Below, one piece after another: positions 17,276 through 26,183 of a stretch of DNA of 34,982 nt (position 1 is its first letter; the number at the start of each line of letters is the position of its first letter). The DNA is from Cardiobacteriaceae bacterium (GTDB lineage Bacteria; Pseudomonadota; Gammaproteobacteria; Cardiobacteriales; Cardiobacteriaceae). The stretch lies in the NCBI GenBank assembly GCA_017934275.1, contig JAGBJT010000020.1, positions 1 through 34,982 of the forward strand, in the 5' to 3' direction. Below the pieces are notes generated by a model. The model worked only from the letters and a program-made list of their open reading frames with translations. It had not been told where the DNA came from and ran no database searches. Made by a program: the position numbers and the translations under genes.

Positions 17276-18568
17276 ATGCATACCGCTGAATTTTTAAGTT
17301 TCTTTTATCAAGCCGCACCGTATATTCACGCGCATCGCGGTAAAACTTTTGTAATTCATTTTGATGCTGATTTTGCCGATTCTTATTTAGAAAATATTCT
17401 GCAAGATTGTGCAATTTTGCAAAGTTTAGGAATAAAGCTGATTTTAATTCACGGTATTCGAGCGGAAATTGATAGAAATTTAGCAAAGGGTGGAATTATT
17501 TCTCATTTTTCGAATGATAAGAGGATAACTAGTAAGGAAATGATTCCCGAAATTTTGAACGCGGCGGGAAGCGTCAGGCTCAAAATTGAGGCGGTTTTGT
17601 CGATGAATATTGTCAATTCACCGATGCAAGACGCGGAAGTAAAAATCGCAGGTGGAAATTACATTACCGCTCGTCCTTTGGGGGTGATCGGCGGTTGTGA
17701 TTTTGGTTATACGGGAGAAATTCGCAAAATCAATGAATTCGCGATTAAATCCGCTTTGTCTGATGATGAAATTGTTTTGATTTCACCGATTGGTTACGCT
17801 CCGACGGGCGAGATTTTTAATCTTGATAGCGAAGAAGTTGCTAGCACAATTGCCGCTGAACTGGCAGCCGACAAGCTGATTTATCTCTGCGAAGGAATAG
17901 CAAATTTACGGGCAAGCGAACGCTTACATCAACTGACTCCTGATTTAGCTAAGAAAAAAGAAGTGGAAAATTCGGGAATTCGTCGCAGAATGCGGGCAGC
18001 AGCGAGTGCTTGCGAGGCGGGAATTGCACGGGTGCATTTGGTGGAAAAAGATAATCAAGGTGCGCTTTTGCAGGAGCTTTTTACTCGCGACGGTGCGGGA
18101 ATAATGATAACTGCGGAGTTATACGATATCTTGCGTCCTGCGACAATTGATGACATAAATCATATTATTGCTTTAATTCGTCCGTTAGAAGCAAACGGTA
18201 CCCTGATACCGCGCAGCCGTGAAATCTTGGAAGCGGATATCGATAAGTTTTATGTGCTAATTCGCGACGGTAGCATTATTGCCTGCGTTGCGCTTTATCC
18301 TTATGTAGAAGAGAAAACGGCGGAGCTTGCTTGTTTGGCGGTTGCACCTGAATACCGTAAGCATCGGCGGGCGGATTTTCTACTCGAACAATTGTCGCAA
18401 ATTGCACGACAAAAAGGTATGGAAAGTTTATTTTTACTCACCACGCAAACCGCACAATGGTTTGAAGCGCGCGGATTTTCACGGATTGAAATCGAAGAAT
18501 TACCCGAGAAAAAACGCGCGAAATATAACCGTGAGCGCAATTCACGGGCATACCGTAAATTTTTGTAA
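17276..18568 (+). CDS. argA: Amino-acid N-acetyltransferase (N-acetylglutamate synthase)
   Basis: Acetylates glutamate with acetyl-CoA, the first step of arginine synthesis. From the ATG at 17276 it has 430 residues (443 in E. coli). The N-terminal amino-acid-kinase-like domain (about 1-280, LILIHGIRAEIDRNLA, GVIGGCDFGYTGEIRKI) binds arginine for feedback control in relatives. A C-terminal GNAT domain (about 285-430) has LACLAVAPEYRKHRRADFLL at the acetyl-CoA loop and WFEARGFSRI. A TTG at 17264 would add four residues but has no ribosome-binding site, whereas TTTGGA lies seven bases before the ATG. Confidence 0.93.
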   Translation: MHTAEFLSFFYQAAPYIHAHRGKTFVIHFDADFADSYLENILQDCAILQSLGIKLILIHGIRAEIDRNLAKGGIISHFSNDKRITSKEMIPEILNAAGSVRLKIEAVLSMNIVNSPMQDAEVKIAGGNYITARPLGVIGGCDFGYTGEIRKINEFAIKSALSDDEIVLISPIGYAPTGEIFNLDSEEVASTIAAELAADKLIYLCEGIANLRASERLHQLTPDLAKKKEVENSGIRRRMRAAASACEAGIARVHLVEKDNQGALLQELFTRDGAGIMITAELYDILRPATIDDINHIIALIRPLEANGTLIPRSREILEADIDKFYVLIRDGSIIACVALYPYVEEKTAELACLAVAPEYRKHRRADFLLEQLSQIARQKGMESLFLLTTQTAQWFEARGFSRIEIEELPEKKRAKYNRERNSRAYRKFL

Positions 18569-18597
18569 ATTTTGCTGAAATATAACTAGGAGATGAT

Positions 18598-19425
18598 ATG
18601 AACGCTAATACGACGGTTAAATTGCAAGAAAAATGCGATAAGGGTGAAAAAATCATAATGCTGACTTGCTATGACTATTGCACGGCGAAAAATATGGACG
18701 CGGCAGGAGTTGATGTGCTTTTAGTCGGTGATTCGCTTGGTCAGGTGATGCTTGGTTATGAAAGCCCCGTGCAAGTTACGATGGAAGATATGATTCATCA
18801 TTGCAAGGCGGTGGCGCGGGGTGCGGAAAAAGCGATGGTGCTTTGCGATATGCCGTTTTTGTCCGTGCAAACTAATACAGATGATGCAATTCGTAATGCA
18901 GGTCGCTTAATTCAAGAGGGCGGTGCAGAGGCGGTAAAAATCGAAGGTTCGCTTTATGTCGCCGACAAAATCGCGGCGATTGTTAGAGCGCAAATTCCCG
19001 TTTGTGCGCATATTGGTTTAACGCCGCAGTCGGTTTTGGCATTCGGCGGTTTCAAAACTCAAGGCAAAACTTTGCAAAGAGCCCGCGAAATTATTGATGA
19101 TGCTTTGCGGATTGAAGATGCGGGCGCGTTTATGGTGGTGTTGGAGGCAATTCCTGCGGAACTTGCGGAAATTATTAGCGATAAATTGACAATTCCGACG
19201 ATTGGTATCGGTGCGGGAAATAAATGCGACGGTCAAGTTTTAGTTTGGCAAGATATGCTGAATATGTTTCCTGATTACCGTCCGAAATTTGTAAAAATAT
19301 TCGGTGATTGCGGTTTAGAAATGCAAAACGGGGTAAAAAAATATCGCGAAGAGGTGGAAAAAGGAATATTTCCAGCCCCAGAACATTCTTATCAATTAGC
19401 AAAAGAAATAGTTGAAGAACTATAG
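18598..19425 (+). CDS. panB: 3-methyl-2-oxobutanoate hydroxymethyltransferase (stop codon supplied by a repeat)
   Basis: Transfers the methylene group of 5,10-methylene-THF to ketoisovalerate, giving ketopantoate (pantothenate pathway). The 275 residues keep the magnesium ligands D45 (LVGDSLG), D84 (LCDMPF) and E116 (KIEGS) and the catalytic E183 (VLEAIPAEL). AGGAGAT is an excellent ribosome-binding site. The last codon and TAG stop (19423-19425) lie in the TATAG that begins repeat copy 2. Without the element the frame would read through 13 more codons to a TAA inside panC. The residues after PEHSY are beyond the conserved core, so activity should be intact. Confidence 0.95.
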   Translation: MNANTTVKLQEKCDKGEKIIMLTCYDYCTAKNMDAAGVDVLLVGDSLGQVMLGYESPVQVTMEDMIHHCKAVARGAEKAMVLCDMPFLSVQTNTDDAIRNAGRLIQEGGAEAVKIEGSLYVADKIAAIVRAQIPVCAHIGLTPQSVLAFGGFKTQGKTLQRAREIIDDALRIEDAGAFMVVLEAIPAELAEIISDKLTIPTIGIGAGNKCDGQVLVWQDMLNMFPDYRPKFVKIFGDCGLEMQNGVKKYREEVEKGIFPAPEHSYQLAKEIVEEL

Positions 19426-19527
19426 TCGTTTCAATTCAAAATAAGACAAGGCAGTAAGCCGAAGACAGTATGCCTAATACGGCGAGGCGAAGCTAACGCA
19501 GTATTATTTTGAAGTGGAACGACTATA
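19421..19527 (-). repeat. 107-bp inverted-repeat element, copy 2
   Basis: Same element as at 17114, in opposite orientation: begins TATAGTCGTTTCAATTC and ends GAAGTGGAACGACTATA. It lies between panB and panC, genes that otherwise look like one operon, and its first bases form the panB stop codon. As RNA the terminal repeats would fold into a long imperfect hairpin between the two cistrons. Related elements in Neisseria are cut by RNase III when transcribed; whether that happens here is unknown. Confidence 0.92.
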
Positions 19528-19555
19528 AAAAACAAATTGCATAAAGGGTATCTAA

Positions 19556-20407
19556 ATGCTAGAAGTTAAAAATATTGCCGAATTAAAGCAAAAGATTAAA
19601 GACTTAAAGGCGGAAAATAAAACTATCGGTTTAGTGCCGACGATGGGTTTTTTGCACGAAGGACACGGTTCTTTAATTAAACGGGCAAGAGCGGAAAATG
19701 ATATTGTCGTAGTCAGTGTTTTCGTTAATCCTAAACAGTTTGCCGCTAATGAAGATTTGTCGAATTATCCCCGTGATTTGACAAAAGATAGTGCTTATTG
19801 CCGTGAATTAAATGCCGATATTTTGTTTATTCCTGATGCGGATGAAATATACCCTGCAGGTTTTAATAGTTTTGCCGATGTTTATCAACTTGGCGATAAC
19901 TTATGCGGAATAAAAAGAGCGGGGCATTTTCGAGGAGTTTGCACGGTAATTGTTAAATTATTTAATTTAATTAAGCCGAACAGGGCATATTTTGGTCAAA
20001 AAGATGCGCAGCAACTTGCCATAATTAAAAGAATTACCGCGGATTTTAATTTTGATGTGGAAGTTATCGGTTGTCCGATTGTCAGAGAGGCGGACGGTTT
20101 GGCAAAAAGTTCCCGTAATTTTTACCTAAACAGTGAAGAGCGAAAAGCTGCCACAATAATCAATAAAGCAATGCAAACAGGGCAGAAAATAATTGCTGAT
20201 GGTGAAAAAAATACCGCGGTAGTCCTAGAAAAAATCCGCGCAATAATAGAGAGCGAAAAACTTGCCAGAATTGATTATTTGCAAGCGGTGGATTTGGAAA
20301 ATATGCAGGATATCGCTAGCGTGAAAAATAATACGCTTTTTGCTACCGCGGTTTTTGTCGGTAAAGCTCGCTTGTTGGATAATTTTTTAATCGAAAATAT
20401 TGATTAA
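19556..20407 (+). CDS. panC: Pantothenate synthetase (pantoate-beta-alanine ligase)
   Basis: Joins pantoate and beta-alanine with ATP, via a pantoyl adenylate. The 283 residues are the usual length. Diagnostic features are the HIGH-type motif HEGH (34-37) in PTMGFLHEGHGSL, VFVNPKQFAANEDL, the pantoate loop HFRGVCTVIVKLF, FGQKDAQQL, and the KMSKS-like KSSRN (184-188). AAGGG lies ten bases before the ATG. The panB-C-D order completes the branch apart from ketopantoate reductase, which is not in the window. Confidence 0.96.
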   Translation: MLEVKNIAELKQKIKDLKAENKTIGLVPTMGFLHEGHGSLIKRARAENDIVVVSVFVNPKQFAANEDLSNYPRDLTKDSAYCRELNADILFIPDADEIYPAGFNSFADVYQLGDNLCGIKRAGHFRGVCTVIVKLFNLIKPNRAYFGQKDAQQLAIIKRITADFNFDVEVIGCPIVREADGLAKSSRNFYLNSEERKAATIINKAMQTGQKIIADGEKNTAVVLEKIRAIIESEKLARIDYLQAVDLENMQDIASVKNNTLFATAVFVGKARLLDNFLIENID

Positions 20408-20426
20408 AAGTTGATTGGAAAAAAAT

Positions 20427-20807
20427 ATGTTTATTGAAGTGTTAAAGGGCAAAATTCACCGCGCAACGGTAACCGAGGCGAATTTGAATTATGTCGGCAG
20501 CATTACCATCGATGAAACTTTGATGGAAGCCGCTGGGATGCGCGAATATGAAAAAGTGCAGGTGGTTGATATCGATAACGGTGCAAGACTGGAAACTTAT
20601 ATCATTAAGGGAGCGCGAAATAGCGGAGTTATTTGCTTAAACGGTGCGGCGGCAAGGCTGGTTCAAGTGGGCGATAAGGTGATAATTATGGCTTATGCTT
20701 TTATTGATAATAATGAATATATCGAGCCGAAAATAGTAGTGGTTAATGCAGAAAATAAAGTGCAAAATACTGCTAACAGTGAAAAAGAAAAAGAAAGATA
20801 TCAATAA
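20427..20807 (+). CDS. panD: Aspartate 1-decarboxylase proenzyme
   Basis: Makes beta-alanine from aspartate with a pyruvoyl cofactor formed by self-cleavage. Starting at the ATG at 20427 (126 residues), the cleavage site falls at G24-S25 in NYVGSITID, exactly the numbering of the E. coli enzyme, which settles the start against a TTG at 20415. Other signatures are [36 protein letters not shown]. The lysine/glutamate-rich end (about 112-126) is variable. It follows panC by 19 bases with GGAAA as a modest ribosome-binding site. Confidence 0.95.
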   Translation: MFIEVLKGKIHRATVTEANLNYVGSITIDETLMEAAGMREYEKVQVVDIDNGARLETYIIKGARNSGVICLNGAAARLVQVGDKVIIMAYAFIDNNEYIEPKIVVVNAENKVQNTANSEKEKERYQ

Positions 20808-20831
20808 TTTTTAATTTATAAATAAAGCCGT

Positions 20832-21809
20832 ATGACGAATTTTATTTGCATATTTATCGGAATAATCCTCGGATTTAGATTCGGTTTTGTAGGTGCCGTT
20901 TTGGGAGGAATTGTCGGTAATTATTTGGCGGAAGTGCTAGGAGATGTTTTTCGAGGTGCTGGCAGTTCCGCGGAGAAAATTCGTTCAAATATTTTCGGTG
21001 TTACTGGCGAAAAAAAGAGATTTACGGTAAATTTCGAATTAAATCGGCAAAGTTTTTACACTCTTTGCCTTTTTTCGATTTTAGGTCATATTGCCAAATC
21101 AAAAGGTCGAGTAAGTAAAGATGATATAGCTTTTGCGGAATTTTTAATGCGTGATTTTAACTATTCCGCGAACTTGAAAAAAATCGCCAAAGAGGCTTTT
21201 AGAACGGGAAAGATAGAAGATTTTCCATACGCAAAAGTTTTGCAGGAATTTAACCGTGTGTTCGGTTCAAATAAATTATTACTCAACGGTTTTCTGCAAA
21301 TTCAAATGCGGGCAGCATTGTTAGACGGCGTAATGGAAGCAAATGAAAAAACTATTCTGCTTAATATTGCAAGTATTTTTCACATCGACTTGCGAGTTTT
21401 TGAAGAAATTTTGTCGCAGGAACAAGCGCGTTTTAGATTTAATCAAAATTGGGAAAAAGCCAGCGAAAAGGCTAGACAGTGGCAAAATTATCATCAGCAA
21501 AAAAACTCTTATCAGCAGAGAAATCATTACCAAAATCATCATAAGAGTAGAGAAAAATATCAACAAGATTTCAATTCAACTTATTCCAAAACTAACCGTT
21601 TAGATGATGCTTTTAAGGTTATTGGCATCGCTAGAACCGATGATTTCAAAGTAGTAAAAAAAGCATATAGCAAGCAGGTTAATAAAAATCACCCCGATAA
21701 ATTGGCAGGAAAAAATCTACCGAAAGAAGAAATCGAACTTGCAAATAAAAAAATGAAAGAAATTCAAGAAGCTTATAAATATATTTGTGAATATTACGGT
21801 TGGAAATAG
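20832..21809 (+). CDS. djlA: Membrane-anchored J-domain protein DjlA
   Basis: Type III DnaJ co-chaperone that stimulates DnaK at the inner membrane. The 325 residues have a glycine-rich N-terminal membrane segment (about 4-38, FIGIILGFRFGFVGAVLGGI), a TerB-like helical domain (about 65-195: LGHIAKSKGRVSKDDI, RTGKIEDFPYAKVLQEF), a Gln/His/Asn-rich linker (about 215-255), and a C-terminal J-domain with HPD at 287-289 in NKNHPDKLAGKNLP. This order matches E. coli DjlA (271 residues); the extra length is mostly the linker. The upstream ribosome-binding site is weak. The C-terminal end, EIQEAYKYIC, is typical. Confidence 0.92.
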   Translation: MTNFICIFIGIILGFRFGFVGAVLGGIVGNYLAEVLGDVFRGAGSSAEKIRSNIFGVTGEKKRFTVNFELNRQSFYTLCLFSILGHIAKSKGRVSKDDIAFAEFLMRDFNYSANLKKIAKEAFRTGKIEDFPYAKVLQEFNRVFGSNKLLLNGFLQIQMRAALLDGVMEANEKTILLNIASIFHIDLRVFEEILSQEQARFRFNQNWEKASEKARQWQNYHQQKNSYQQRNHYQNHHKSREKYQQDFNSTYSKTNRLDDAFKVIGIARTDDFKVVKKAYSKQVNKNHPDKLAGKNLPKEEIELANKKMKEIQEAYKYICEYYGWK

Positions 21810-21818
21810 GGGCGGAAA

Positions 21819-22673
21819 ATGTTGATTATTACTGGAATGTCAGGAGCGGGAAAGTCAATTGCACTCAATTTTTTAGAGGATTTTGGTTATTACTGTATTG
21901 ATAACTTACCAGTAATATTATTAGATGATTTTGTCGAAAAAATTGTAAAAAAAACGGAAAGAAAAATTGCCGTTGCAATTGATGTGAGAAGTTCAGAAAA
22001 CATTGCCGTAATAGAAGAAAAAATTCGAAAAATAAAAGAAAAAATTGATTTACAAATAATCTTTTTAACTGCTAAACAAGAAGTTTTGGTGCAAAGATTT
22101 AATGAAACTCGCCGTCCTCATCCTTTGCATAATTGGCAGCTGAAAAATCAAAATGTTTTGTCCTTCATTGAACAAGAAAAAAATGAATTAGGAGCGTTGA
22201 ATAATTTAGCGGATATTTTGATTGACACTTCGTTTTTTAGTGCAATGGATTTAAGAGAAAAATTATCCAAACTGCTTGACATTCAAGCTAAATCATTTAT
22301 TTTCCTGCAATCTTTTGGTTTTAAGCAAGGTGTGCCTGTTAATGCAGATTTTGTTTTTGATACGCGCTGTTTGCCAAATCCCTATTGGGAGAAAAATATT
22401 CGTCATTTCAGCGGTCGGCAAAAACAGATAATAGAGTGGTTAGAAAAGCATAAGAGTGTAGAAATTTTTATTAGAAATTTAGCGCAATATTTAGAAAATA
22501 CTTTGCCAGAATTTTTGCAGCAATCGAAACAACGAGCTTATGTTAATATTTGCATCGGTTGCACTGGGGGACAGCATCGCAGTGTTTATGTGGTTGAACA
22601 ATTACATAAAATCTTATCACCGCAATTTGAATTGAATGTTGAACACCGTGATGTTGTTGATTATGTTGTTTAG
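21819..22673 (+). CDS. rapZ: RNase adapter protein RapZ
   Basis: Nucleotide- and RNA-binding adapter that in E. coli presents the small RNA GlmZ to RNase E and so controls glmS and cell-wall precursor supply. The 284 residues equal the family length: Walker A GMSGAGKS (6-13), CIDNLPVILL just after, VAIDVRSSE, RRPHPL, and the C-terminal RNA-binding signature CIGCTGGQHRSVYVVEQL. GGGGCGG lies before the ATG, 9 bases after djlA. In enterobacteria it sits in the rpoN cluster with ptsN/npr; here it does not, so the neighbours give no clue about its partners. Confidence 0.95.
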   Translation: MLIITGMSGAGKSIALNFLEDFGYYCIDNLPVILLDDFVEKIVKKTERKIAVAIDVRSSENIAVIEEKIRKIKEKIDLQIIFLTAKQEVLVQRFNETRRPHPLHNWQLKNQNVLSFIEQEKNELGALNNLADILIDTSFFSAMDLREKLSKLLDIQAKSFIFLQSFGFKQGVPVNADFVFDTRCLPNPYWEKNIRHFSGRQKQIIEWLEKHKSVEIFIRNLAQYLENTLPEFLQQSKQRAYVNICIGCTGGQHRSVYVVEQLHKILSPQFELNVEHRDVVDYVV

Positions 22674-22717
22674 TTTATGTTTAATCTATTGTTTTTACTT
22701 ATTGGAGACCATAAATA

Positions 22718-24022
22718 ATGGAAAAAATAGATAATTATTTTGGTATAACAGAGCAGAATTCTAGCTTTAAGATAGAAATAATTGCTGGAATTACTACTTT
22801 TTTAACGATGGCTTATATCGTTTTGCTCGCACCTGATACTTTGTCGGTAACGGGAATGGATAAGGGGGCGGTTTTTACGGCAACTTGTTTGATTTCCGCG
22901 ATATCTTGTTTCATTATGGGAATTTATGCGAAATTGCCCGTTGCGTTAGCACCTGGTGTTTCATTGTTATACTTTTTTGCATATTCTGTCTGCGGTAATA
23001 TGGACAAAAGTTGGGAAGTTGCTTTGGGTTGTGTTTTTGTATCGGGGATTATTTTCTTACTGATTAGCTTGTTCAAAATTCGCGAATGGATTATTGACAA
23101 CATTCCGCACAATTTGAAAAAGGCGATTGCCGCGGGTCTTGGTGGTTTTATCTTATTTATCGGTTTGCAAAAAGCTGGTTTGATTGTTAATTCGGAAGGC
23201 ACTTTGGTGCAAATCGGTGATTTTTCCGAATACAAAACCTTTATGGCAATTTTCTGCTTTCTTTTGATAATGATGTTGCAGCAGCTGCATATTACTGGCG
23301 GAATTGTGATTGCAATGTTGGTGATTACCGTCGGAGCAATAATCACAGGGCATACTGAACTTCCTGCGGGAATTGTTTCTGCACCACCTTCTGTTGAACC
23401 GATTTTGTTCAAAATGGACTGGGCAGCGGCGTTGGATATTTCGATGCTGACAATTGTTTTTGCATTTTTATTTGTAGATTTATTTGACACCGCGGGCACA
23501 TTGATTACGGTTACCGACCGTGCTGGTTTGGTGAAAGATAAAAAAATTCCGCGCTTAAAACAAGCTTTGATTTCTGATAGTGCGGCGACGGTTTTAGGTT
23601 CGATGTTTGGTGTTTCATCAACTACAAGTTATGTTGAAAGTGCATCTGGTATTGCAGCAGGCGGTAGAACGGGTTTAGTTGCGGTTGCAACTGGAGTTTG
23701 CTTTTTGCTGATTTTGTTCTTTTCACCGATTGCGCAAATTGTTCCGCCAGAAGCTACGGCTGGTGCTTTGATTTATGTCGGTATTTTGATGCTTTCCGCT
23801 CTTGGTGAAATTGATTGGACGGATATCACAGAATATGCCCCAGCACTGCTTACGGTATTCGGTATCACTCTTTCATATTCAATTGCTGACGGTATTGCGA
23901 TTGGTTTTATTTCATATGCTTTAATTAAATGCTTATGCGATAAAGCATCGGAAGTATCGATTGGTGTTTGGGTGATTGCAGGATTGTTATTGCTACGAAT
24001 ATTTTTAGTAATGCTGGCTTAA
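22718..24022 (+). CDS. NCS2 family purine permease (AzgA/PbuG-like)
   Basis: A polytopic membrane protein of 434 residues, predicted proton-coupled importer of adenine, guanine or hypoxanthine. Seen: N-terminal IIAGITTFLTMAYIVLLAP (about 21-39), the paired inverted repeats typical of the fold, DLFDTAGTLITVTDRAGL in the middle, and the signature TTSYVESASGIAAGGRTGL, all shared by E. coli YjcD/YgfQ and B. subtilis PbuG. Substrate choice cannot be read from sequence. GGAG precedes the start. A 44-base A/T-rich gap after rapZ may carry its own promoter. A strong terminator follows. Confidence 0.88.
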   Translation: MEKIDNYFGITEQNSSFKIEIIAGITTFLTMAYIVLLAPDTLSVTGMDKGAVFTATCLISAISCFIMGIYAKLPVALAPGVSLLYFFAYSVCGNMDKSWEVALGCVFVSGIIFLLISLFKIREWIIDNIPHNLKKAIAAGLGGFILFIGLQKAGLIVNSEGTLVQIGDFSEYKTFMAIFCFLLIMMLQQLHITGGIVIAMLVITVGAIITGHTELPAGIVSAPPSVEPILFKMDWAAALDISMLTIVFAFLFVDLFDTAGTLITVTDRAGLVKDKKIPRLKQALISDSAATVLGSMFGVSSTTSYVESASGIAAGGRTGLVAVATGVCFLLILFFSPIAQIVPPEATAGALIYVGILMLSALGEIDWTDITEYAPALLTVFGITLSYSIADGIAIGFISYALIKCLCDKASEVSIGVWVIAGLLLLRIFLVMLA

Positions 24023-24037
24023 TAATTATTCACTGAA

Positions 24038-24075
24038 AATAATCTCAAAGGCTTGCTTTTGGGATTATTCTTTTT
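24038..24075 (+). terminator. Intrinsic terminator after the purine permease
   Basis: A 13-bp stem pairs 24038-24050 (AATAATCTCAAAG) with 24057-24069 (TTTTGGGATTATT), including two G-T pairs, around a short loop, followed by C and five T. It ends the permease transcript and separates it from the membrane-protein gene at 24096. Confidence 0.85.
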
Positions 24076-24095
24076 ATTACTTATTCGGATAACTT

Positions 24096-24875
24096 ATGCG
24101 ACTTTTAGAGAAACCAAAAAAGCAGTCTTTATCATTCATCACGCTTTGTATTAAGGAAGGTTTTAGCTTGTTTAATTCCGAGCGGCAATTTTGGCTGATG
24201 ACAAGCTCCTGTTGCTGTGGAATTTTTCTACTCTCAACGATTTTATTTGTAACTGTTTTTAGTGTTTCGCTGATAACGATGTTCTTATTAACCGTCTTGC
24301 AGTTTGCTTTGGCGGGATTATTATTTTCTTATTTTGCCGATGAGTGTTGCGGTAAAAAAATGGAGCTTTCTCATTTACCGAACCATCTCTTGCGTTATTT
24401 TAAGGACAGTAATTTTTGGCTCTTTGTGGTATTTTTCTTTTGCGTAAAGTTGTTGATAACGCAATTATTGATGATGACAATTGCCGATATTCCGCAAAAT
24501 ATTGACCCTTCGAATATAACAAAAGAGGAATTGATAAAAATAAATATAGAAACCTTAAAAATCTCTGGAATATCTTTGATTTTTGAATACTATTTTTTCT
24601 GGTCGGTTGTTCCCTTGATGAGTATTTTGCCGCAGGAAAAGGTTTTTATTTTGATGCGCAGAACTTGGCATTCAGGCAGAATTAACATCATTAGTTCAGC
24701 AGGATTATTTTTATTTTTAATTGGAATGTTAATTCTTGGTTTTGAAATTGCCTCCTTGCTGGCAAAAATCTTACCTCTTTTAGGTCTTTTAGGATTTTTA
24801 TTATTCATTTCTGCTTATCTTCCATTTGCGGCGGCGATAGTTTTCCGTGCGGTGCGGCATATTTATATTGAATAA
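24096..24875 (+). CDS. Polytopic membrane protein of unknown function
   Basis: Not recognised with confidence. The 259 residues have about six hydrophobic segments (near 35-55, 58-85, 107-127, 155-175, 199-222, 225-250). A short cytosolic N-terminus and a Cys-rich spot (SSCCCGIF, near 37-44; DECCGKK, near 87-93) are notable. The pattern of an N-terminal EGFSLFNSERQFW amphipathic segment followed by paired helices recalls the BPSS1780 group of proteobacterial membrane proteins; this is a resemblance only. The ribosome-binding site is weak. It is 22 bases upstream of the antitoxin-like gene. Confidence 0.7.
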   Translation: MRLLEKPKKQSLSFITLCIKEGFSLFNSERQFWLMTSSCCCGIFLLSTILFVTVFSVSLITMFLLTVLQFALAGLLFSYFADECCGKKMELSHLPNHLLRYFKDSNFWLFVVFFFCVKLLITQLLMMTIADIPQNIDPSNITKEELIKINIETLKISGISLIFEYYFFWSVVPLMSILPQEKVFILMRRTWHSGRINIISSAGLFLFLIGMLILGFEIASLLAKILPLLGLLGFLLFISAYLPFAAAIVFRAVRHIYIE

Positions 24876-24897
24876 CGATTACGGACAGGAGTTTTTT

Positions 24898-25167
24898 ATG
24901 CAAGTTGTCAAACTGGTTAATGCGGACAATTGTCAAATGCTTCCTATACCAAAAGATTTTGAATTTGATAGTCAAGAGGTTGTGATTGAACGATGTAGCG
25001 ACGGTGTTTTGTTACGACCGAAAAGCGATAAGTTTGGGCAATTGCCGCAAGCGCGAAAAAGCGGTAATCTTGGAGAATTGTTGCAACAAGCATTAGAAGG
25101 TTTTGATGATGATTTCAAAATTGAACGAGAACCACAAGCTGAACAGATAAGAGAAGATATTTATTAA
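24898..25167 (+). CDS. AbrB/VapB-type antitoxin-like DNA-binding protein, no adjacent toxin
   Basis: From the ATG at 24898 (CAGGAG nine bases upstream) the protein has 89 residues. The first 45 resemble a SpoVT/AbrB swapped-hairpin domain of the VapB/VagC kind: KLVNADNCQMLPIPKDFEF, then VVIERCSDGVLLRPK. The rest is acidic, with GELLQQALEGFDDDF, the sort of tail that covers a toxin. No PIN-domain toxin follows: glk starts 13 bases later. It may be an orphan antitoxin or a regulator that acts on neighbouring genes. A longer frame from a GTG at 24847 lacks a ribosome-binding site and overlaps the previous gene. Confidence 0.7.
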   Translation: MQVVKLVNADNCQMLPIPKDFEFDSQEVVIERCSDGVLLRPKSDKFGQLPQARKSGNLGELLQQALEGFDDDFKIEREPQAEQIREDIY

Positions 25168-25180
25168 ATAGAACAAAAAT

Positions 25181-26176
25181 ATGAACAAAGACATTGCCTT
25201 AATTGCTGATTGTGGTGCGACGAATGCAAGGTTTGCGCTTTTAAATTTGCATAGCGGTGAAATATTTAATCCGCTTGTGTTGCAATGTCGTGATTTTGCG
25301 GATTTAGCGGCGGCTTGTGCTGAGTATTTAGATTGCTGTGAAGATAAAAATATTGCCAATGCCGCGATTGCAATTGCCAATCCCTTGCTTAGTGAGGAAA
25401 TTAAGTTAGAAAATAATCACTGGCATTTTTCCCGTAATTCGGTGCGAGTGAAACTTAATCTTGAAAATCTTTTTTTTATCAATGATTTTGCCGCGCAAGC
25501 TTTGGCTATTTCGCATATTTCCGAGCAGGATAAATTATTACTTCACGGTGATATGACAACGGCGGAAGATTTACCGCAAGCCGTATTGGGGCCAGGAACG
25601 GGTTTAGGTTTGGCAATTTTGCATCAAACTGCTGGAAAGACGCGGGTAATTGCTACCGAAGGCGGACATCATAGTTTTTCACCGCAAAATGAGGAAGAAA
25701 TTGCAATTTTGCGTTTTGCCCGTGAAGAATTAGGACGCAGGCGCATTACAAATGAAGATTTTCTCTCGGGTAAAGGTATTGAATTGTTATACAAAGCCGA
25801 GCTTTTCTCACAAAAATTACCGCAGAATTCTCTAACGGCAGCCGAAATTACGACAAATGCCTTACAAGGTGATGCGTTTGCAATTATGGTTTTACAGCGA
25901 TTTTGCGGTTTGCTAGGCAGTTTTGCGGCGGATACGGCACTTGCAACTGGCACGCGCGGCGGAATTTATCTCTGCGGTGGAATTTTGCCGCGCATCGAAA
26001 AGATTTTGAAAAAAAGTGAATTTTGTGCTCGTTTTGATGCCGCGGACGGAAATATCGCGCAATATTTACAGCCAATTCCGATTTATTTAGTCCGTAATAA
26101 TCTTTCTGGTCTGATTGGTGCGGCGGAATTTATGCTGGAAAAATATGCGGCGATGAAGCTTAATCAAAATTCATAA
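25181..26176 (+). CDS. glk: Glucokinase
   Basis: Phosphorylates glucose with ATP to glucose 6-phosphate in the cytoplasm. The 331 residues (321 in E. coli) show the phosphate-1 motif DCGATNARFAL (10-20), the catalytic base D102 in FINDFAAQAL, the glucose/ATP motif LGPGTGLGLA (136-145), EGGHHSF (E160 and H163 bind glucose in relatives), and CGGILPRIE near the C-terminus. These are features of the bacterial Glk family rather than ROK kinases, which would have a zinc cluster. There is almost no ribosome-binding site. The gene ends eight bases before repeat copy 3. Confidence 0.93.
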   Translation: MNKDIALIADCGATNARFALLNLHSGEIFNPLVLQCRDFADLAAACAEYLDCCEDKNIANAAIAIANPLLSEEIKLENNHWHFSRNSVRVKLNLENLFFINDFAAQALAISHISEQDKLLLHGDMTTAEDLPQAVLGPGTGLGLAILHQTAGKTRVIATEGGHHSFSPQNEEEIAILRFAREELGRRRITNEDFLSGKGIELLYKAELFSQKLPQNSLTAAEITTNALQGDAFAIMVLQRFCGLLGSFAADTALATGTRGGIYLCGGILPRIEKILKKSEFCARFDAADGNIAQYLQPIPIYLVRNNLSGLIGAAEFMLEKYAAMKLNQNS

Positions 26177-26183
26177 CGGCATT

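Noticed and set aside
22924-23499. 191-codon antisense frame across the purine permease
   Set aside because: Overlaps conserved transmembrane segments of the real gene; Ile/Lys/Pro-rich product with no family features.
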